Shown here: positions 25,601 through 34,335 of the stretch, piece by piece
How the letters are laid out: each line of letters starts with the position of its first letter
Numbering within the stretch: position 1 is the stretch's first letter
DNA from: Bacillota bacterium
GTDB lineage: Bacteria; Bacillota; Clostridia; Acetivibrionales; DSM-1351
Direction: 5' to 3'
Assembly: GCA_023444055.1 (NCBI GenBank)
Contig: JAEZRV010000025.1
Span: forward strand, 1-39,107
Length of the DNA: 39,107 bases
Made by a program: the position numbers and the translations under genes
The notes under the pieces: generated by a model
What the model was told of the DNA's origin: nothing
Database searches by the model: none
Seen by the model: only the letters and a program-made list of their open reading frames with translations

Positions 25601-25931
25601 CCGTGACTTTAACAATGGCGAAAGTAAGATATTCCTGCTCTCTCTTAAGTCTGGAGGGACAGGTTTAAACCTCACGGGCGCAGATACTGTAATTCATTAC
25701 GACCCGTGGTGGAATCCTGCTGTAGAGGATCAAGCAACTGACAGAGCCTACAGAATAGGTCAAACCAAAAACGTTCATGTTATGAAACTAGTTACGCATG
25801 GTACAATCGAGGAAAAAATATTAAACTTAAAAGATCGTAAGAAACAGTTAGTTGACGCAGTTATTCAGTCAGGTGAAACACTAATAACTAAGATGAGTCA
25901 GCAAGATTTGACCGAGTTGTTTGAAATATAA
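22698..25931 (+). CDS. SWIM zinc-finger SNF2-family helicase
   Basis: 1077 residues, probable DNA-dependent ATPase/translocase. A SWIM zinc finger (C69-x-C71...C81-x-H83) lies at the N-terminus, a bacterial SNF2-associated domain spans roughly 250-560, and the SNF2 core begins near 600. Walker A DDMGLGKT is at 641-648 and Walker B DEAQ at 740-743. 'LTGTPMENN', 'FSQFTSML', 'LKSGGTGLNLTGAD' and 'QATDRAYRIGQ' mark the later helicase motifs. The layout matches Bacillus YwqA-type proteins, often linked to RNA polymerase or repair but without a settled role. AGGAG precedes the ATG. It stands alone between terminator-bounded units. Confidence 0.93.
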   Translation: MFHISKDSIYYLSTPIKFNRGLDYYKSKRVRSVSFNEDMFLFDASVIGTHPYNVQIQFDKSGDLKDYSCTCHDFLDTNSCCKHIISVLFLINAKDEQGFFNSTSQKQASKEIFDFFQSLSSTSKTELNVEFSLELFKSKSSFAKIGPSAILTMRIGLDRLYIVRNINELLECITNNKELSYGKGFSFDPAIHDFKETDKPIISYIQEIWQNEYLNDYMAGDTKKQSTLKSKDIFLSEAALMRLLKLMEPSIFNVVLNEQILENACIIEQDIPIEFILTKNAASVELNINAKYPIHQITSNCEYFLYKGNIHKVSKPQQEYFKPFFQYMSNQKSNKITFQNQDKEKFFTEILPFVEKIGHLSIDDELLAIVERPEFEPEIYLDRLEGIITADVKFKYGERAINPFSAGGSQSTSDKILIRDIERERIILDILAETDCKVSGNKTYLDEEEKIFDFVNYVIPKLQEYSQVYYSESFKAMSFRKTLSFSGALRLNSLNDFLEFSFYIDGVQKDELAAIFDSIKQKKKYYRLKDGAFLPLESEELNKMAEIIDQLDLSSSDIENDIIQLPKYRALYMDNILKESGMKFFERNSALKNLIRDIQEPAETEYKIPGTIKGTLRDYQKLGFKWLKTLSVYGLGGILADDMGLGKTLQVITLLQYEKQISGSSTSIVVVPTSLIYNWCSEVHKFAPEMTVTAVVGNKLERESLIKLGLNSDILVTSYALIRRDIDKYKDLSFRYCILDEAQHIKNPSSQASKAVKQLVSNNKLALTGTPMENNLTELWSVFDFILPGYLHSHSKFVEKYEVPISKGDTSALSSLSKQLKPFILRRLKQDVLKELPEKIEHIIEAELTDEQKKLYVAYLEQAKGDLFKEISEKGFEKSHMKILSVLTRLRQLCCHPSLFVDSFSGDSGKFLLLKEVVEDSLMAGHRILLFSQFTSMLSIIREWLIESNIDYSYLDGSTPAEERIRLVRDFNNGESKIFLLSLKSGGTGLNLTGADTVIHYDPWWNPAVEDQATDRAYRIGQTKNVHVMKLVTHGTIEEKILNLKDRKKQLVDAVIQSGETLITKMSQQDLTELFEI

Positions 25932-26128
25932 ATGACAAATTCCTTAAAGGAATTGTAGAAGTCAAATTTTTCAAGCTATTATGTATATAGAAAATTTTAC
26001 TTTGTTCTATTAAGCGTTATTTTGTACTTTTTGCATAAAATAAATACACTAAAAAAATTAGTATCTTAGTAATTGAAGATTAAGTATCAAAGATAGTTAG
26101 AAATATCTATATTGGAGGTGCTGAGTCT

Positions 26129-27169
26129 ATGTCATTTTTGGGGATTACTTTATGTAAAAGGTCTAATTTGAAAACACTGATTATAAGAACGTCTTTAGGT
26201 CTATTATTATCAACTTTTCTTGTATCAACACCGACATTTTCTAGCAAAATGTTTCAAGGAAAAAACAACTTAATTGCTTTTAATAATATAGCTCAAGCTA
26301 TGGAACAAAGCAATGATGAGAGCGTAGATAAACCCTTTTCAATAATATGGTTTACTGATACTCAGTATTATGCATCAAAATATCCTGAAACATATGACTT
26401 TTTAGGTAATTGGCTTGTTAAAGAGTACCATAAAGGTACATTCGAGTATGCAATTAATACTGGGGACATTGTAGACTCTGCAAGTGATGTTAACCAATGG
26501 AAAATCGCCAGCGATAGCTTTAAAAAACTTGATGCTGCAGATGTCCCATATGGTGTTGTAGCTGGAAATCATGATGTTACACTTAATGGAATAGATTATA
26601 GTATGTTTAGTAAATATTTCGGTAAATCACGATATAAGCATAATCCTTGGTATGGTGGAAGTAAGTGTGACAATCAAAGTCATTATGATCTCCTATCTTT
26701 CGGCCACCATGATTTTATTATTCTTTATTTGGGGTATGATTCGGAAATTGCTGACAAAACAATTAAATGGTCAAATAAAATTCTTAAAAAGTATTCTGAT
26801 AGGACGGCAATTTTAGCCACACATGAATATCTTGAGAATAATGGTGAATTATCATCAGTGGCTCAGAGGGTTTTCAATAACATAATCATGGAAAATAGCA
26901 ATGTAACTTTGGTTTTGTGTGGGCACAACTATGGTGCTGTTAGGAATATAAAAACTATTATTAATGCAGATGGCAGTACCAGAAATGTGTTGGAACTGCT
27001 ATCAAATTATCAAAAAGATGAAAGTGGTGGAGCTGGTTTTTTGAGATATCTCAATTTTAACCCAGCTAAGGGCACACTTAATGTTGTCACATACTCACCT
27101 TATTTAAATAAATATAACTTTTTTGAAGCTAATCAGGATAGTTTTACCGAAAAAATACAATTAAAATGA
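26129..27169 (+). CDS. Secreted calcineurin-like metallophosphoesterase
   Basis: 346 residues. Residues about 10-38 form a signal peptide (basic KRSNLK, core LLLSTFLVSTP, cleavage near TFSS). The dinuclear-metal motifs are in order: D77-T-Q, G112-D113, GNHD at 146-149, 'THEY' and the late 'CGHNYG'. These define a calcineurin-type phosphoesterase, here without an added carbohydrate-binding, dockerin or anchor domain. Substrate unknown; related secreted enzymes act on phosphodiesters or phosphate esters. GGAGGTG lies eight bases before the ATG. Monocistronic by position, divergent in function from both neighbours. Confidence 0.88.
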   Translation: MSFLGITLCKRSNLKTLIIRTSLGLLLSTFLVSTPTFSSKMFQGKNNLIAFNNIAQAMEQSNDESVDKPFSIIWFTDTQYYASKYPETYDFLGNWLVKEYHKGTFEYAINTGDIVDSASDVNQWKIASDSFKKLDAADVPYGVVAGNHDVTLNGIDYSMFSKYFGKSRYKHNPWYGGSKCDNQSHYDLLSFGHHDFIILYLGYDSEIADKTIKWSNKILKKYSDRTAILATHEYLENNGELSSVAQRVFNNIIMENSNVTLVLCGHNYGAVRNIKTIINADGSTRNVLELLSNYQKDESGGAGFLRYLNFNPAKGTLNVVTYSPYLNKYNFFEANQDSFTEKIQLK

Positions 27170-27244
27170 TATCATATTTTTTGTTAATAGTTATTTTGTA
27201 TATGGCAACGAGCAACAAGAATATATTGCGATTAGTAGTAGAAA

Positions 27245-27275
27245 TGCCGTTAGCTGTATTTTACAGCTCAACGGC
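27245..27275. terminator. Hairpin between phosphoesterase and M29 peptidase genes
   Basis: GCCGTT-AGCTGT pairs with ACAGCT-AACGGC around ATTTT. It lies between two convergent genes. T-tracts on either side are weak, so efficiency is uncertain. Confidence 0.55.
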
Positions 27276-27288
27276 ATACATAAAATTA

Positions 27289-28404
27289 TTATTTCAAATT
27301 TTCAGGATTTAGACACTTTAACTCGTCCAAAACAAATAATCCATCTTTCCTAATGAGCTTATCATCAAACCATATTTCTCCACCGCCGTATTCTGGCCTT
27401 TGAATAAATACTAAATCCCAGTGAATCGAAGACTTATTTCCATTTGGACATTCATCATAGCAACATCCAGGAGTAAAGTGCAAGCTGCCCTTAATTTTTT
27501 CGTCAAATAGAGTATCCTTCATTGGCTTATCAATGTATGGATTCACCCCAATTGCAAATTCACCAACGTATCTGGCACCCTCGTCAGTATCAAATATTTC
27601 ATTAATTCTCTGAGTATCATTTGCAGTTGCTTTAACTATTTTTCCATTTTTAAATTCAAGGCGGATATTTTCAAAAGTCACACCTTGGTATACAGCTGGA
27701 CAATTGTAAGTTATGACACCATTTACTGAATCTTTCACAGGAGCTGTATACGCTTCTCCATCAGGAATATTCATTTTACCATCACACTTTATCGCTGGTA
27801 ATCCTTTAATTGAAAAACTTAAATCAGTATCTTTACCTGTAATTCTTACTTTATCTGTTGCTTCCATTAATTTAACCAAGGGATCCATAGCCGCTGACAT
27901 TTTATTGTAGTCAAGATTGCAAACATTAAAATAGAAATCCTCAAAGTATTCTGTCGGCATATTTGCAAGCTGTGCCATTGAATGGGTTGGATATCTCATA
28001 ATACACCATTTAGTATTGTTTACACGTTCCTCTGAATGAACAGGTGTTGAAAAAAGAGTCATGTACAGCTTCATTTTATCCGCTGGTACTGAGGCTTTTT
28101 CACTAACATTGTCACCAGAACGAATACCAATATATGCATCCATGTCCTTCATACGAGCCAGCTCATAGCGAGCCATATCCTTCATTTGTTCTTCAGTACA
28201 CTGTTCAAGAATAACACGGTCAAGCTCTGGATTCTTAACAGTCAGATATGGAGTTGCGCCAACTTTGTAGGCCTCACGAATTAGCGCTCTAGAAAGGGGC
28301 ATTTCGTTTCCCATATTCTCAATTAATATTTTCTCTCCTGCCTTTAACTCACATGAGTAATTTATTAAGTTTTCAGCAAGTTTTTCTATACGTGAATCTT
28401 TCAT
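27289..28404 (-). CDS. M29-family aminopeptidase (AmpS/aminopeptidase II type)
   Basis: 371 residues, cytoplasmic metallo-aminopeptidase releasing N-terminal residues from peptides. Family marks are 'IRSGDNVSE', 'NIPDGEAYTAP', 'EFAIGVNP' and the metal-ligand region 'SLHFTPGCCYDE...SIHWDL', supplying the conserved Glu, His and Asp residues. Length is slightly below the usual 400-410. TTGGAGG precedes the ATG. The next gene upstream on the same strand is PepF; a hairpin separates the two, so both are peptide-degradation genes in separate transcripts. Confidence 0.92.
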   Translation of the reverse strand: MKDSRIEKLAENLINYSCELKAGEKILIENMGNEMPLSRALIREAYKVGATPYLTVKNPELDRVILEQCTEEQMKDMARYELARMKDMDAYIGIRSGDNVSEKASVPADKMKLYMTLFSTPVHSEERVNNTKWCIMRYPTHSMAQLANMPTEYFEDFYFNVCNLDYNKMSAAMDPLVKLMEATDKVRITGKDTDLSFSIKGLPAIKCDGKMNIPDGEAYTAPVKDSVNGVITYNCPAVYQGVTFENIRLEFKNGKIVKATANDTQRINEIFDTDEGARYVGEFAIGVNPYIDKPMKDTLFDEKIKGSLHFTPGCCYDECPNGNKSSIHWDLVFIQRPEYGGGEIWFDDKLIRKDGLFVLDELKCLNPENLK

Positions 28405-28556
28405 TTCAATTCCTCCAATTTAAAGTTTATACTTTAGTAAATATTTGAATGTATAATTGTTACATATCATATGGCTATGCCATATATAATATCAGATTAG
28501 TGTTACAATATATATTTCAAATTCAAGCTTCTCTTTGGTACGGCACTAAAACGTCA

Positions 28557-28587
28557 GATGGGCTAATAAATCGGATGTTAGCCCATC
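28557..28587 (-). terminator. Hairpin after pepF
   Basis: GATGGGCTAA (28557-28566) and TTAGCCCATC (28578-28587) pair perfectly over 10 bases, directly after the pepF stop on the minus strand. A modest T-rich stretch (TGACGTTTTAG) follows. Confidence 0.65.
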
Positions 28588-28602
28588 AGCACCTTGTCAA
28601 AG

Positions 28603-30408
28603 TTATCCCAATAGCTCTTCAAGCTCATTTAGAGTTTTTTCAAATACGTCTAGTGCATCCTGTATAGGCTGCGGCGATGAAAGGTCTACTCCTGCTATTT
28701 TAAGTAGCTCAATTGGATAGTTCGAGCCCCCGCTCTTCAAAAACTCCAAATACTTGTCTACAGCTGGTTTACCTTCTGTAAGTATTTTTTCTGCAATAGC
28801 TGTAGCCGCTGAGAAGCCAGTTGCATATTTATAAACATAGAAGCTGCTATAAAAATGAGGTATTCTTGACCACTCCATTGAAATATCTTCGTCTACATTA
28901 ACTGTTTCCCCAAAATATTTATTATTGAGTTTATAATATATATCACATAGCTCTTGAGCATTAAGTGCCTCACCCTGCTCCACCTTTTCGTGAATTGTCT
29001 TCTCAAACTCAGCAAACATTGTCTGCCTAAATACCGTGCCTCTAAATTCTTCAAGATAATGATTCAAAAGATATGCCTTTTCTTGCTTACTATTTGCCCT
29101 TGGAAGCAAATATCTCATTAACAGGGATTCATTTACTGTAGAAGCTACTTCAGCTACAAATATTTTATACTCTGAGTAGATATATGGCTGCGTCATATTC
29201 GTATAATATGAATGAAGAGCATGCCCCATTTCATGCGCCAGTGTAAATACATCATTGATTGTGTCTTGATAGTTTAACAGTACATAAGGGTGAGTTTTGA
29301 AGGAACCCCACGCATATGCTCCGCTTGTCTTGCCTTGGTTCTCATAAACATCAATCCAGCCTGAATCCATACCTTTTTCCAGATAGCCTATATATTCCTC
29401 TCCGAGAGGTTTCAATGCTTCTAAAACTGTTGCTTTTGCCTCTTCATATGGAATTTTCTTATCAAACTCTTCGACCATTGGAACATATAGGTCATACATG
29501 TGGAGTTCATCAAGTTTTAAAACTTTTTTTCTTAGCTTCAAGTATCTGTCCTGCAAAGTGAGATTTCTATTTATAGTCTCTATAAGATTATTATATACAT
29601 TAACTGAAACATTATCATTATCAAGTGACGCTTCAATTGCAGATGGATAATTTCTAACCAAAGAATAAAATCTATTCTTCTTTACATTTGAGGTAAGAGT
29701 CGTAGCCAGTGTATTTTTCATTTTCTTGTAGGTGCTGTAAACTGCATCAAATGCATCTTTTCGAACACGTCTGTCTTTGCTTTCCAGAAATGCAACATAC
29801 CTGCCCTTTGTAACCTCAACCTCTTCCCCATCCTCATCCTTTATGTAGGGGAATTTGATATCTGCATTGTTGAACATTGTAAAAACATCTCCGGCAGCAT
29901 CGGATATTTCAGCTGACATCGCTAATATCTGTTCTTCTTTTTCTGATAGGATATGATCCTTTTGTCTCAAGTTTTCCTGTATCATAAATAGGTACATAGA
30001 TAGCTCACTATTTGATTTAACATATGATAATAGCTTGTCCTCTGGGATACTTAGCATCTCAGGCACGATAAAGGAAATTGCTGCAAAAACATCTGTAGCA
30101 AGAGTTGATGCTCTGTCAGTTAATGCTTGGTAAGTAGAATTTCCATTATCCTCGTCACGTTTCATTCTTGCATAAACAAAAACCTTATCATTGAGTGATA
30201 GTAGTTCATCGCTCTTTTTTAAGCAGTCTAATAGAATTTGTGGGTCATCTGCAAGCTTACCCTTGAAACCTTCTATTTGAATTGCGATTCCCTTTACTTT
30301 TTTAAAGTCTTTTTCCCATAATGAAATATCACTGTAGATGTCTTCTAACTTCCACTTAAATTTTGAATCAATATCTTGTCTTTTTGGTAAATCCTTATTT
30401 GTAGCCAT
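28603..30408 (-). CDS. pepF: Oligoendopeptidase F
   Basis: 601 residues, cytoplasmic M3B zinc peptidase cleaving short oligopeptides. The zinc motif HEMGH is at 392-396, with the third ligand Glu in 'EVASTVNESL' some 25 residues on, the expected spacing. 'KFKWKLEDIYSD' near the N-terminus and 'HFYSSFYVYKYATGFS' near 525 are typical for PepF. Length is the family norm. GGAGG precedes the ATG. Monocistronic by position; the promoter was not resolved. Confidence 0.96.
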   Translation of the reverse strand: MATNKDLPKRQDIDSKFKWKLEDIYSDISLWEKDFKKVKGIAIQIEGFKGKLADDPQILLDCLKKSDELLSLNDKVFVYARMKRDEDNGNSTYQALTDRASTLATDVFAAISFIVPEMLSIPEDKLLSYVKSNSELSMYLFMIQENLRQKDHILSEKEEQILAMSAEISDAAGDVFTMFNNADIKFPYIKDEDGEEVEVTKGRYVAFLESKDRRVRKDAFDAVYSTYKKMKNTLATTLTSNVKKNRFYSLVRNYPSAIEASLDNDNVSVNVYNNLIETINRNLTLQDRYLKLRKKVLKLDELHMYDLYVPMVEEFDKKIPYEEAKATVLEALKPLGEEYIGYLEKGMDSGWIDVYENQGKTSGAYAWGSFKTHPYVLLNYQDTINDVFTLAHEMGHALHSYYTNMTQPYIYSEYKIFVAEVASTVNESLLMRYLLPRANSKQEKAYLLNHYLEEFRGTVFRQTMFAEFEKTIHEKVEQGEALNAQELCDIYYKLNNKYFGETVNVDEDISMEWSRIPHFYSSFYVYKYATGFSAATAIAEKILTEGKPAVDKYLEFLKSGGSNYPIELLKIAGVDLSSPQPIQDALDVFEKTLNELEELLG

Positions 30409-31200
30409 TTAGTATACCTCCATATATTTTTGATTCATTTAAAAACTATTTAGAACTTGCTGGACAATAATAAACATGTATTAATGCTACATTATCATAT
30501 AAAGTCTATCAAGTACGAGAAACTTATCAATAGTTTGTTGCCAAATATATTCCATAATTTAATAAAACCTATAACTAGCTATTGTTCATTCACAGTGGGT
30601 TGGCACTCGCTTATTCACCGTACATGCCTCATAATATAATTTTAAAATAATACATTAAAATAGAAATTAAATGCCTCTAATTAGTTTGCACCTAATTTTA
30701 AGAATATTGCATATTATTTTAATATATTGCTTAGCAACCTCCCTATCTAATTTTATCTATGTACTTAATAAATTATAGACCAATAACAAAATTAATTCCA
30801 TGAATTTCCTATATTTATTGCTATATAAAAAAAGCAAAGTCAAGTCTATTCCCACAAAATTGTTAGTACAATCAGACCCTTCCGCAAAGCAATACATGTT
30901 GATGAGTTAGCCTTGATTATATAAGTAAAAAATGGAACTATGTAATTTTTATAATTTTTATGGTAAAGTATATAATTATAGTTTAAAATTATAAGAAATA
31001 AAAGCTGTCTTTATAATATTTTCTAATTTATTCTGTATTTTTATATATTAATACCATTTGAGATTGTTCTAATTAGAGCTTAACTCATTATAATCATATA
31101 TGGGTAATAGTAAGTTCATAAGATTGTAGCTAAAGCAAGTATTATTAACAGCACTTAAGAAGTCAAAAACTATTTTATTAACTCTACTAAAGGAGGAAAT
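30409..31200. other. Long AT-rich intergenic region
   Basis: The 792 bases between pepF and the SPFH gene, which diverge, hold no frame with a ribosome site. I see no tRNA, T-box or strong hairpin. Only the AAAGGAGG ribosome site at its right end and scattered AT-rich promoter-like hexamers are present. Confidence 0.6.
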
Positions 31201-32262
31201 ATGGGATTATTTAATTTTATTAAGTCTCAATTTATCGAAGTTATTGAGTGGACAGACAATAGCACAAATATAATGGTTTATCAATTTCCTGTTGAAAATA
31301 AAGAAATTAAAATGGGAGCACAGCTAACTGTAAGAGAGTCTCAAATGGCCGTATTCGTTGATGAAGGGCAGCTCACAGATGTGTTTACGCCTGGAAGATA
31401 TACTCTTGACACTCAGAACCTCCCAGTGCTTACCAAACTTAAATCGTGGAAATATGGTTTCAACTCCCCTTTTAAGTCTGAGATTTACTTTGTTAATACC
31501 AAACAGTTTACAAACTGCAAATGGGGTACAACAAATCCAATAATGATGAGAGATGCAGAGTTCGGTATGCTTAGAATGAGAATGTTTGGTATATACTCAT
31601 TTAAGGTAACTGATCCTACAATTTTCCTGAGAGAGGTATTTGGAACAGCTAGTCTCTTTACTGTAGATGGAATCACTGGTCAGCTCAAGAGCAAAATTGT
31701 TTCAGGTGTTGCTGACCTATTGGCTGAAGCTGCTATACCTGCTCTTGATTTATCATCCAAATACGATGAAATAGCATCTATGTCAAAGAAGAAATTAGAT
31801 GAAAGCTTTAAGCAGTTAGGTTTATCACTAGAGTCACTTGTTATTGAGAATATCTCTCTTCCTGAAGAAGTTGAGAAGGTACTTGATAAGCGCACTTCGA
31901 TGGGCATAATAGGTGATAGCTTAAATCAATACACTCGCTATCAGGCTGCTGAATCAATACGTGATGCAGCGCAGAATCCCGGTGGAATGGCTGGTGCAGG
32001 CGTTGGTATCGGTGCCGGAATGGGTATAGGAAATATGTTCGCTGAAGCTTTTTCACAGAACCAGAAGCAGCCTGAAACCTCAACAGTGGCGCCGCCTGCG
32101 AAAATTAAGTGTACTAATTGTGGTGCCTCCCTAAATGAGCAGGCGAAATTCTGTATAGAGTGCGGTACAAAGGTAGCACCAGCTATAATAAAGTGCTCAG
32201 GCTGCGGAAATGAGCTCCCTGCAAACAGTAAATTCTGCCAGGAATGCGGTCAGAAACAGTAG
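31201..32262 (+). CDS. SPFH/band-7 protein with two C-terminal zinc ribbons (YdjI-like)
   Basis: 353 residues. Residues about 1-235 form an SPFH ('virion core protein'-like) domain: 'IEWTDNSTNIMVYQFP', 'VRESQMAVFVDEGQ', 'FTPGRYTLDTQNLP'. A glycine-rich linker (about 262-280) follows, then two double-Cys zinc ribbons, CTNCG...CIECG and CSGCG...CQECG. No membrane helix is present, so it must be recruited to the membrane. In Bacillus subtilis YdjI is such a protein, encoded with PspA-like YdjF and membrane proteins YdjG and YdjH in a membrane-stress system. Here only a YdjG-like gene follows, after 118 bases. AAAGGAGG precedes the ATG. Confidence 0.88.
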   Translation: MGLFNFIKSQFIEVIEWTDNSTNIMVYQFPVENKEIKMGAQLTVRESQMAVFVDEGQLTDVFTPGRYTLDTQNLPVLTKLKSWKYGFNSPFKSEIYFVNTKQFTNCKWGTTNPIMMRDAEFGMLRMRMFGIYSFKVTDPTIFLREVFGTASLFTVDGITGQLKSKIVSGVADLLAEAAIPALDLSSKYDEIASMSKKKLDESFKQLGLSLESLVIENISLPEEVEKVLDKRTSMGIIGDSLNQYTRYQAAESIRDAAQNPGGMAGAGVGIGAGMGIGNMFAEAFSQNQKQPETSTVAPPAKIKCTNCGASLNEQAKFCIECGTKVAPAIIKCSGCGNELPANSKFCQECGQKQ

Positions 32263-32380
32263 CGATTACGACTTCAATTGGCTCTAGGTTTTTATGCTTT
32301 ATATATACCTACACTTAGCCTGGATTTTACCGCATTAGCAATAACAAAAATTATGATACTCTGATATGGAGACAAAATTT

Positions 32381-33532
32381 ATGAATGATACAAAGGTAAA
32401 TAATTCACAATCTGATTTTAACCCTGAAGATGCACCAACTACTGAATCAACCTCTTATAAATGCCCATCCTGCGGCGGTGTTATGGTATTTGATCCTCAA
32501 GGGCAAAGCTTACAATGTGAATATTGTAAGAATGTAATTAGTCTCAATGATAGCAAGCAAGACCCGACTGCATATGGCTTTGACAATGATAGCGAGCTTG
32601 AACCTCAAGTATGGGGTGACGAGAGACATAGTGTCAAGTGCAAAAATTGTGGTGCTTCAACGGTATTTGATTCATATATTGTTGCTGATAAATGTCCGTT
32701 CTGCGGTAACAGCAACATACAGGAGGAAGTTATTACAAATGGCATTATGCCTGAAAGTATAATTCCTTTCAAAATAACAGCCGATACCGCCATTGCCCAA
32801 TACAAAAAGTGGTTGAAAGGTAAATGGCTTGCTCCTACTAAGCTAAAAAAGGGTGTTAATAGCCAGCATGTGCAGCTAACAGGTATGTATGTTCCTTGTT
32901 GGTCTTTTGATGCGGATACCAACTCCTTTTATACTGCAATGGCAGGAGAATACTATTACGTTACAGTTTACAGAACTGAAACACGTAATGGTAAAACTGA
33001 AAGAGTACCTCACCAGGAAAGACGGACAAGATGGTATCCTGTATCAGGTCAGTATTTAGAAGATTTCAGAGATTATATCGTTGATTCTTCAATACATATT
33101 GACGATGACATGATGGCTGATATACAACCTTACAATATGAAAGAGTTAACACCATATAAGTCAGAATATCTGTCCGGCTTCAAAGCAGAGCGCTATTCCG
33201 TTGATTTAAAGACAGGATGGGAAACTGCTAAAGATAGACTTTCCTATGTAATTAAAGACGGAATAAGGTCACAGATACATGCTGATGAAGTAAAAGATAT
33301 TCGGTTTAAGACATCATACTTCAATAAAAAGTATAAACATATTCTGCTACCTTTATGGTTTTCTTCCTTTAAGTACAAGAAAAAAACATATGGCTACATG
33401 ATTAATGGTCAAACGGGTAAAGTTGACGGAAAATCCCCTCTGTCCCCATGGAAGGTAACTGCCTTAATAATAGCTATTATTGCTCTAGCTGTTCTGGGCT
33501 TTTACTTAATAGGTATGTATACTGGTAGCTAG
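32381..33532 (+). CDS. Zinc-ribbon, single-pass membrane protein (YdjG-like)
   Basis: 383 residues from ATG 32381, which has GGAG nine bases upstream; ATG 32366 has none. Two zinc ribbons come first (CPSCGG...CEYCK at about 26-48 and CKNCG...CPFCG at about 85-110). A cytoplasmic domain follows, then a final membrane helix at about 357-378 (VTALIIAIIALAVLGFYLIG). The C-terminal anchor and ribbons match the TFIIB-zinc-ribbon protein YdjG, which brings an SPFH partner to the membrane. The SPFH gene lies directly upstream. The PspA-like and YdjH components known from Bacillus are absent here, so the pair may form a reduced version or rely on proteins encoded elsewhere. Confidence 0.82.
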   Translation: MNDTKVNNSQSDFNPEDAPTTESTSYKCPSCGGVMVFDPQGQSLQCEYCKNVISLNDSKQDPTAYGFDNDSELEPQVWGDERHSVKCKNCGASTVFDSYIVADKCPFCGNSNIQEEVITNGIMPESIIPFKITADTAIAQYKKWLKGKWLAPTKLKKGVNSQHVQLTGMYVPCWSFDADTNSFYTAMAGEYYYVTVYRTETRNGKTERVPHQERRTRWYPVSGQYLEDFRDYIVDSSIHIDDDMMADIQPYNMKELTPYKSEYLSGFKAERYSVDLKTGWETAKDRLSYVIKDGIRSQIHADEVKDIRFKTSYFNKKYKHILLPLWFSSFKYKKKTYGYMINGQTGKVDGKSPLSPWKVTALIIAIIALAVLGFYLIGMYTGS

Positions 33533-33601
33533 GTTTTGTGCTTATAGATCAATAAATTTAACATATAGAAAAATCTTTTAGTCAACAAATTGAATCCTTC
33601 C

Positions 33602-33720
33602 TATTCTAAAAGGCAACTTAGCAGATTCATGCTGTTCAAAGCCCGCTTGAAGCATAATTCGTCTAAAAAACGATATAATCGTTATAAGGCTTTAAGCCAT
33701 AGTTGCCTTTTTTAAGAATA
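33602..33720 (+). ncRNA. Multi-hairpin structured element, candidate RNA or complex terminator
   Basis: A long closing stem joins TATTCT-AAAA-GGCAACT (33602-33618) with AGTTGCC-TTTTTT-AAGAATA (33701-33720). Inside lie small stems AGCA/TGCT, TTCAA-GC/GC-TTGAA, AACGAT/ATCGTT and GGCTT/AAGCC in series. An alternative fold pairs AAGGC (33686-33690) with GCCTT before the T6 run, a classic terminator. Two exclusive folds could make it a conditional terminator; it could also be a palindromic mobile repeat. It lies 70 bases after the YdjG-like stop. The rest of 33533-34051 shows no gene. Confidence 0.45.
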
Positions 33721-34051
33721 GTAGTAAAGACATATTTTTAATGCGTTGCTGAAAAGTTCAAATAATTTTCCAAGTTTGCTTTTGCAGTAGGATTTACTGA
33801 TTTAAGAAAATTAGTTTTAATTCTTACTGTAAGGTGAATAAGCAAAGTACTTACGACCTTTGCAATAGTAAGTGGAGAATCAATCCTAAATGTAAAACTG
33901 CATAAACGAATAAATCTACTTGAAAATATCAAAAATATTTAGTATACTATTATAGTTGTTGATTTAGATGTAATACACTTCTAAATATTTTAAATTATGT
34001 TTAAAAAACTTTGTTGTTCAATTTTGAGCAACTGCTAGTCAACAGAAAAAT

Positions 34052-34128
34052 GTTTCCGTAGCTCAGTAGGATAGAGCGTCCCCCTCCTAAGGGGAAGGCC
34101 GTGGGTTCGACTCCCTCCGGGAACGCCA
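34052..34128 (+). tRNA. tRNA-Arg(CCT)
   Basis: Complete 77-base cloverleaf. Acceptor GTTTCCG pairs with CGGGAAC (one wobble), the D arm is GCTC/GAGC, and the anticodon stem TCCCC/GGGGA has loop CTCCTAA with anticodon CCT for AGG. The T arm GTGGG/CCCTC has one mismatch and loop TTCGACT. The CCA end is encoded. It decodes the rarer Arg codon AGG. Confidence 0.96.
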
Positions 34129-34169
34129 TATTCCCATCTTAGAATGGCAAAGTTCTAACGATGGTGTAG

Positions 34170-34205
34170 AAAGTCTCTGAAGTCCTTGATTTCAGGGGCT
34201 TTTTC
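34170..34205 (+). terminator. Terminator after tRNA-Arg
   Basis: AAGTCTCTGAA pairs with TTTCAGGGGCTT (wobble pairs) and ends in TTTTTC, 42 bases after the tRNA. Confidence 0.65.
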
Positions 34206-34259
34206 ATTTCAGTATATTCGTTGATGAGCTTTATTTTTACAATATGCCAGTCAAATTGG

Positions 34260-34295
34260 AGTCAGGATTAATTTTGAGTCCTGACTTTCGTTTTT
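34260..34295 (+). terminator. Second hairpin with T-tract downstream of tRNA-Arg
   Basis: AGTCAGGA (34260-34267) and TCCTGACT (34279-34286) pair perfectly, followed by TTCGTTTTT on the plus strand. It faces the convergent DUF3021 gene and may serve both sides. Confidence 0.6.
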
Positions 34296-34335
34296 GATGT
34301 AACCGATTTGCCATATCGTAGAATCCGACATATTA

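Noticed and set aside
26032..26042. CATAAAATA resembling a sigma-K -10 site before the phosphoesterase gene
   Set aside because: No AC element lies 16-17 bases upstream and the distance to the ATG is about 90 bases. It shows how often this motif arises by chance in AT-rich DNA.
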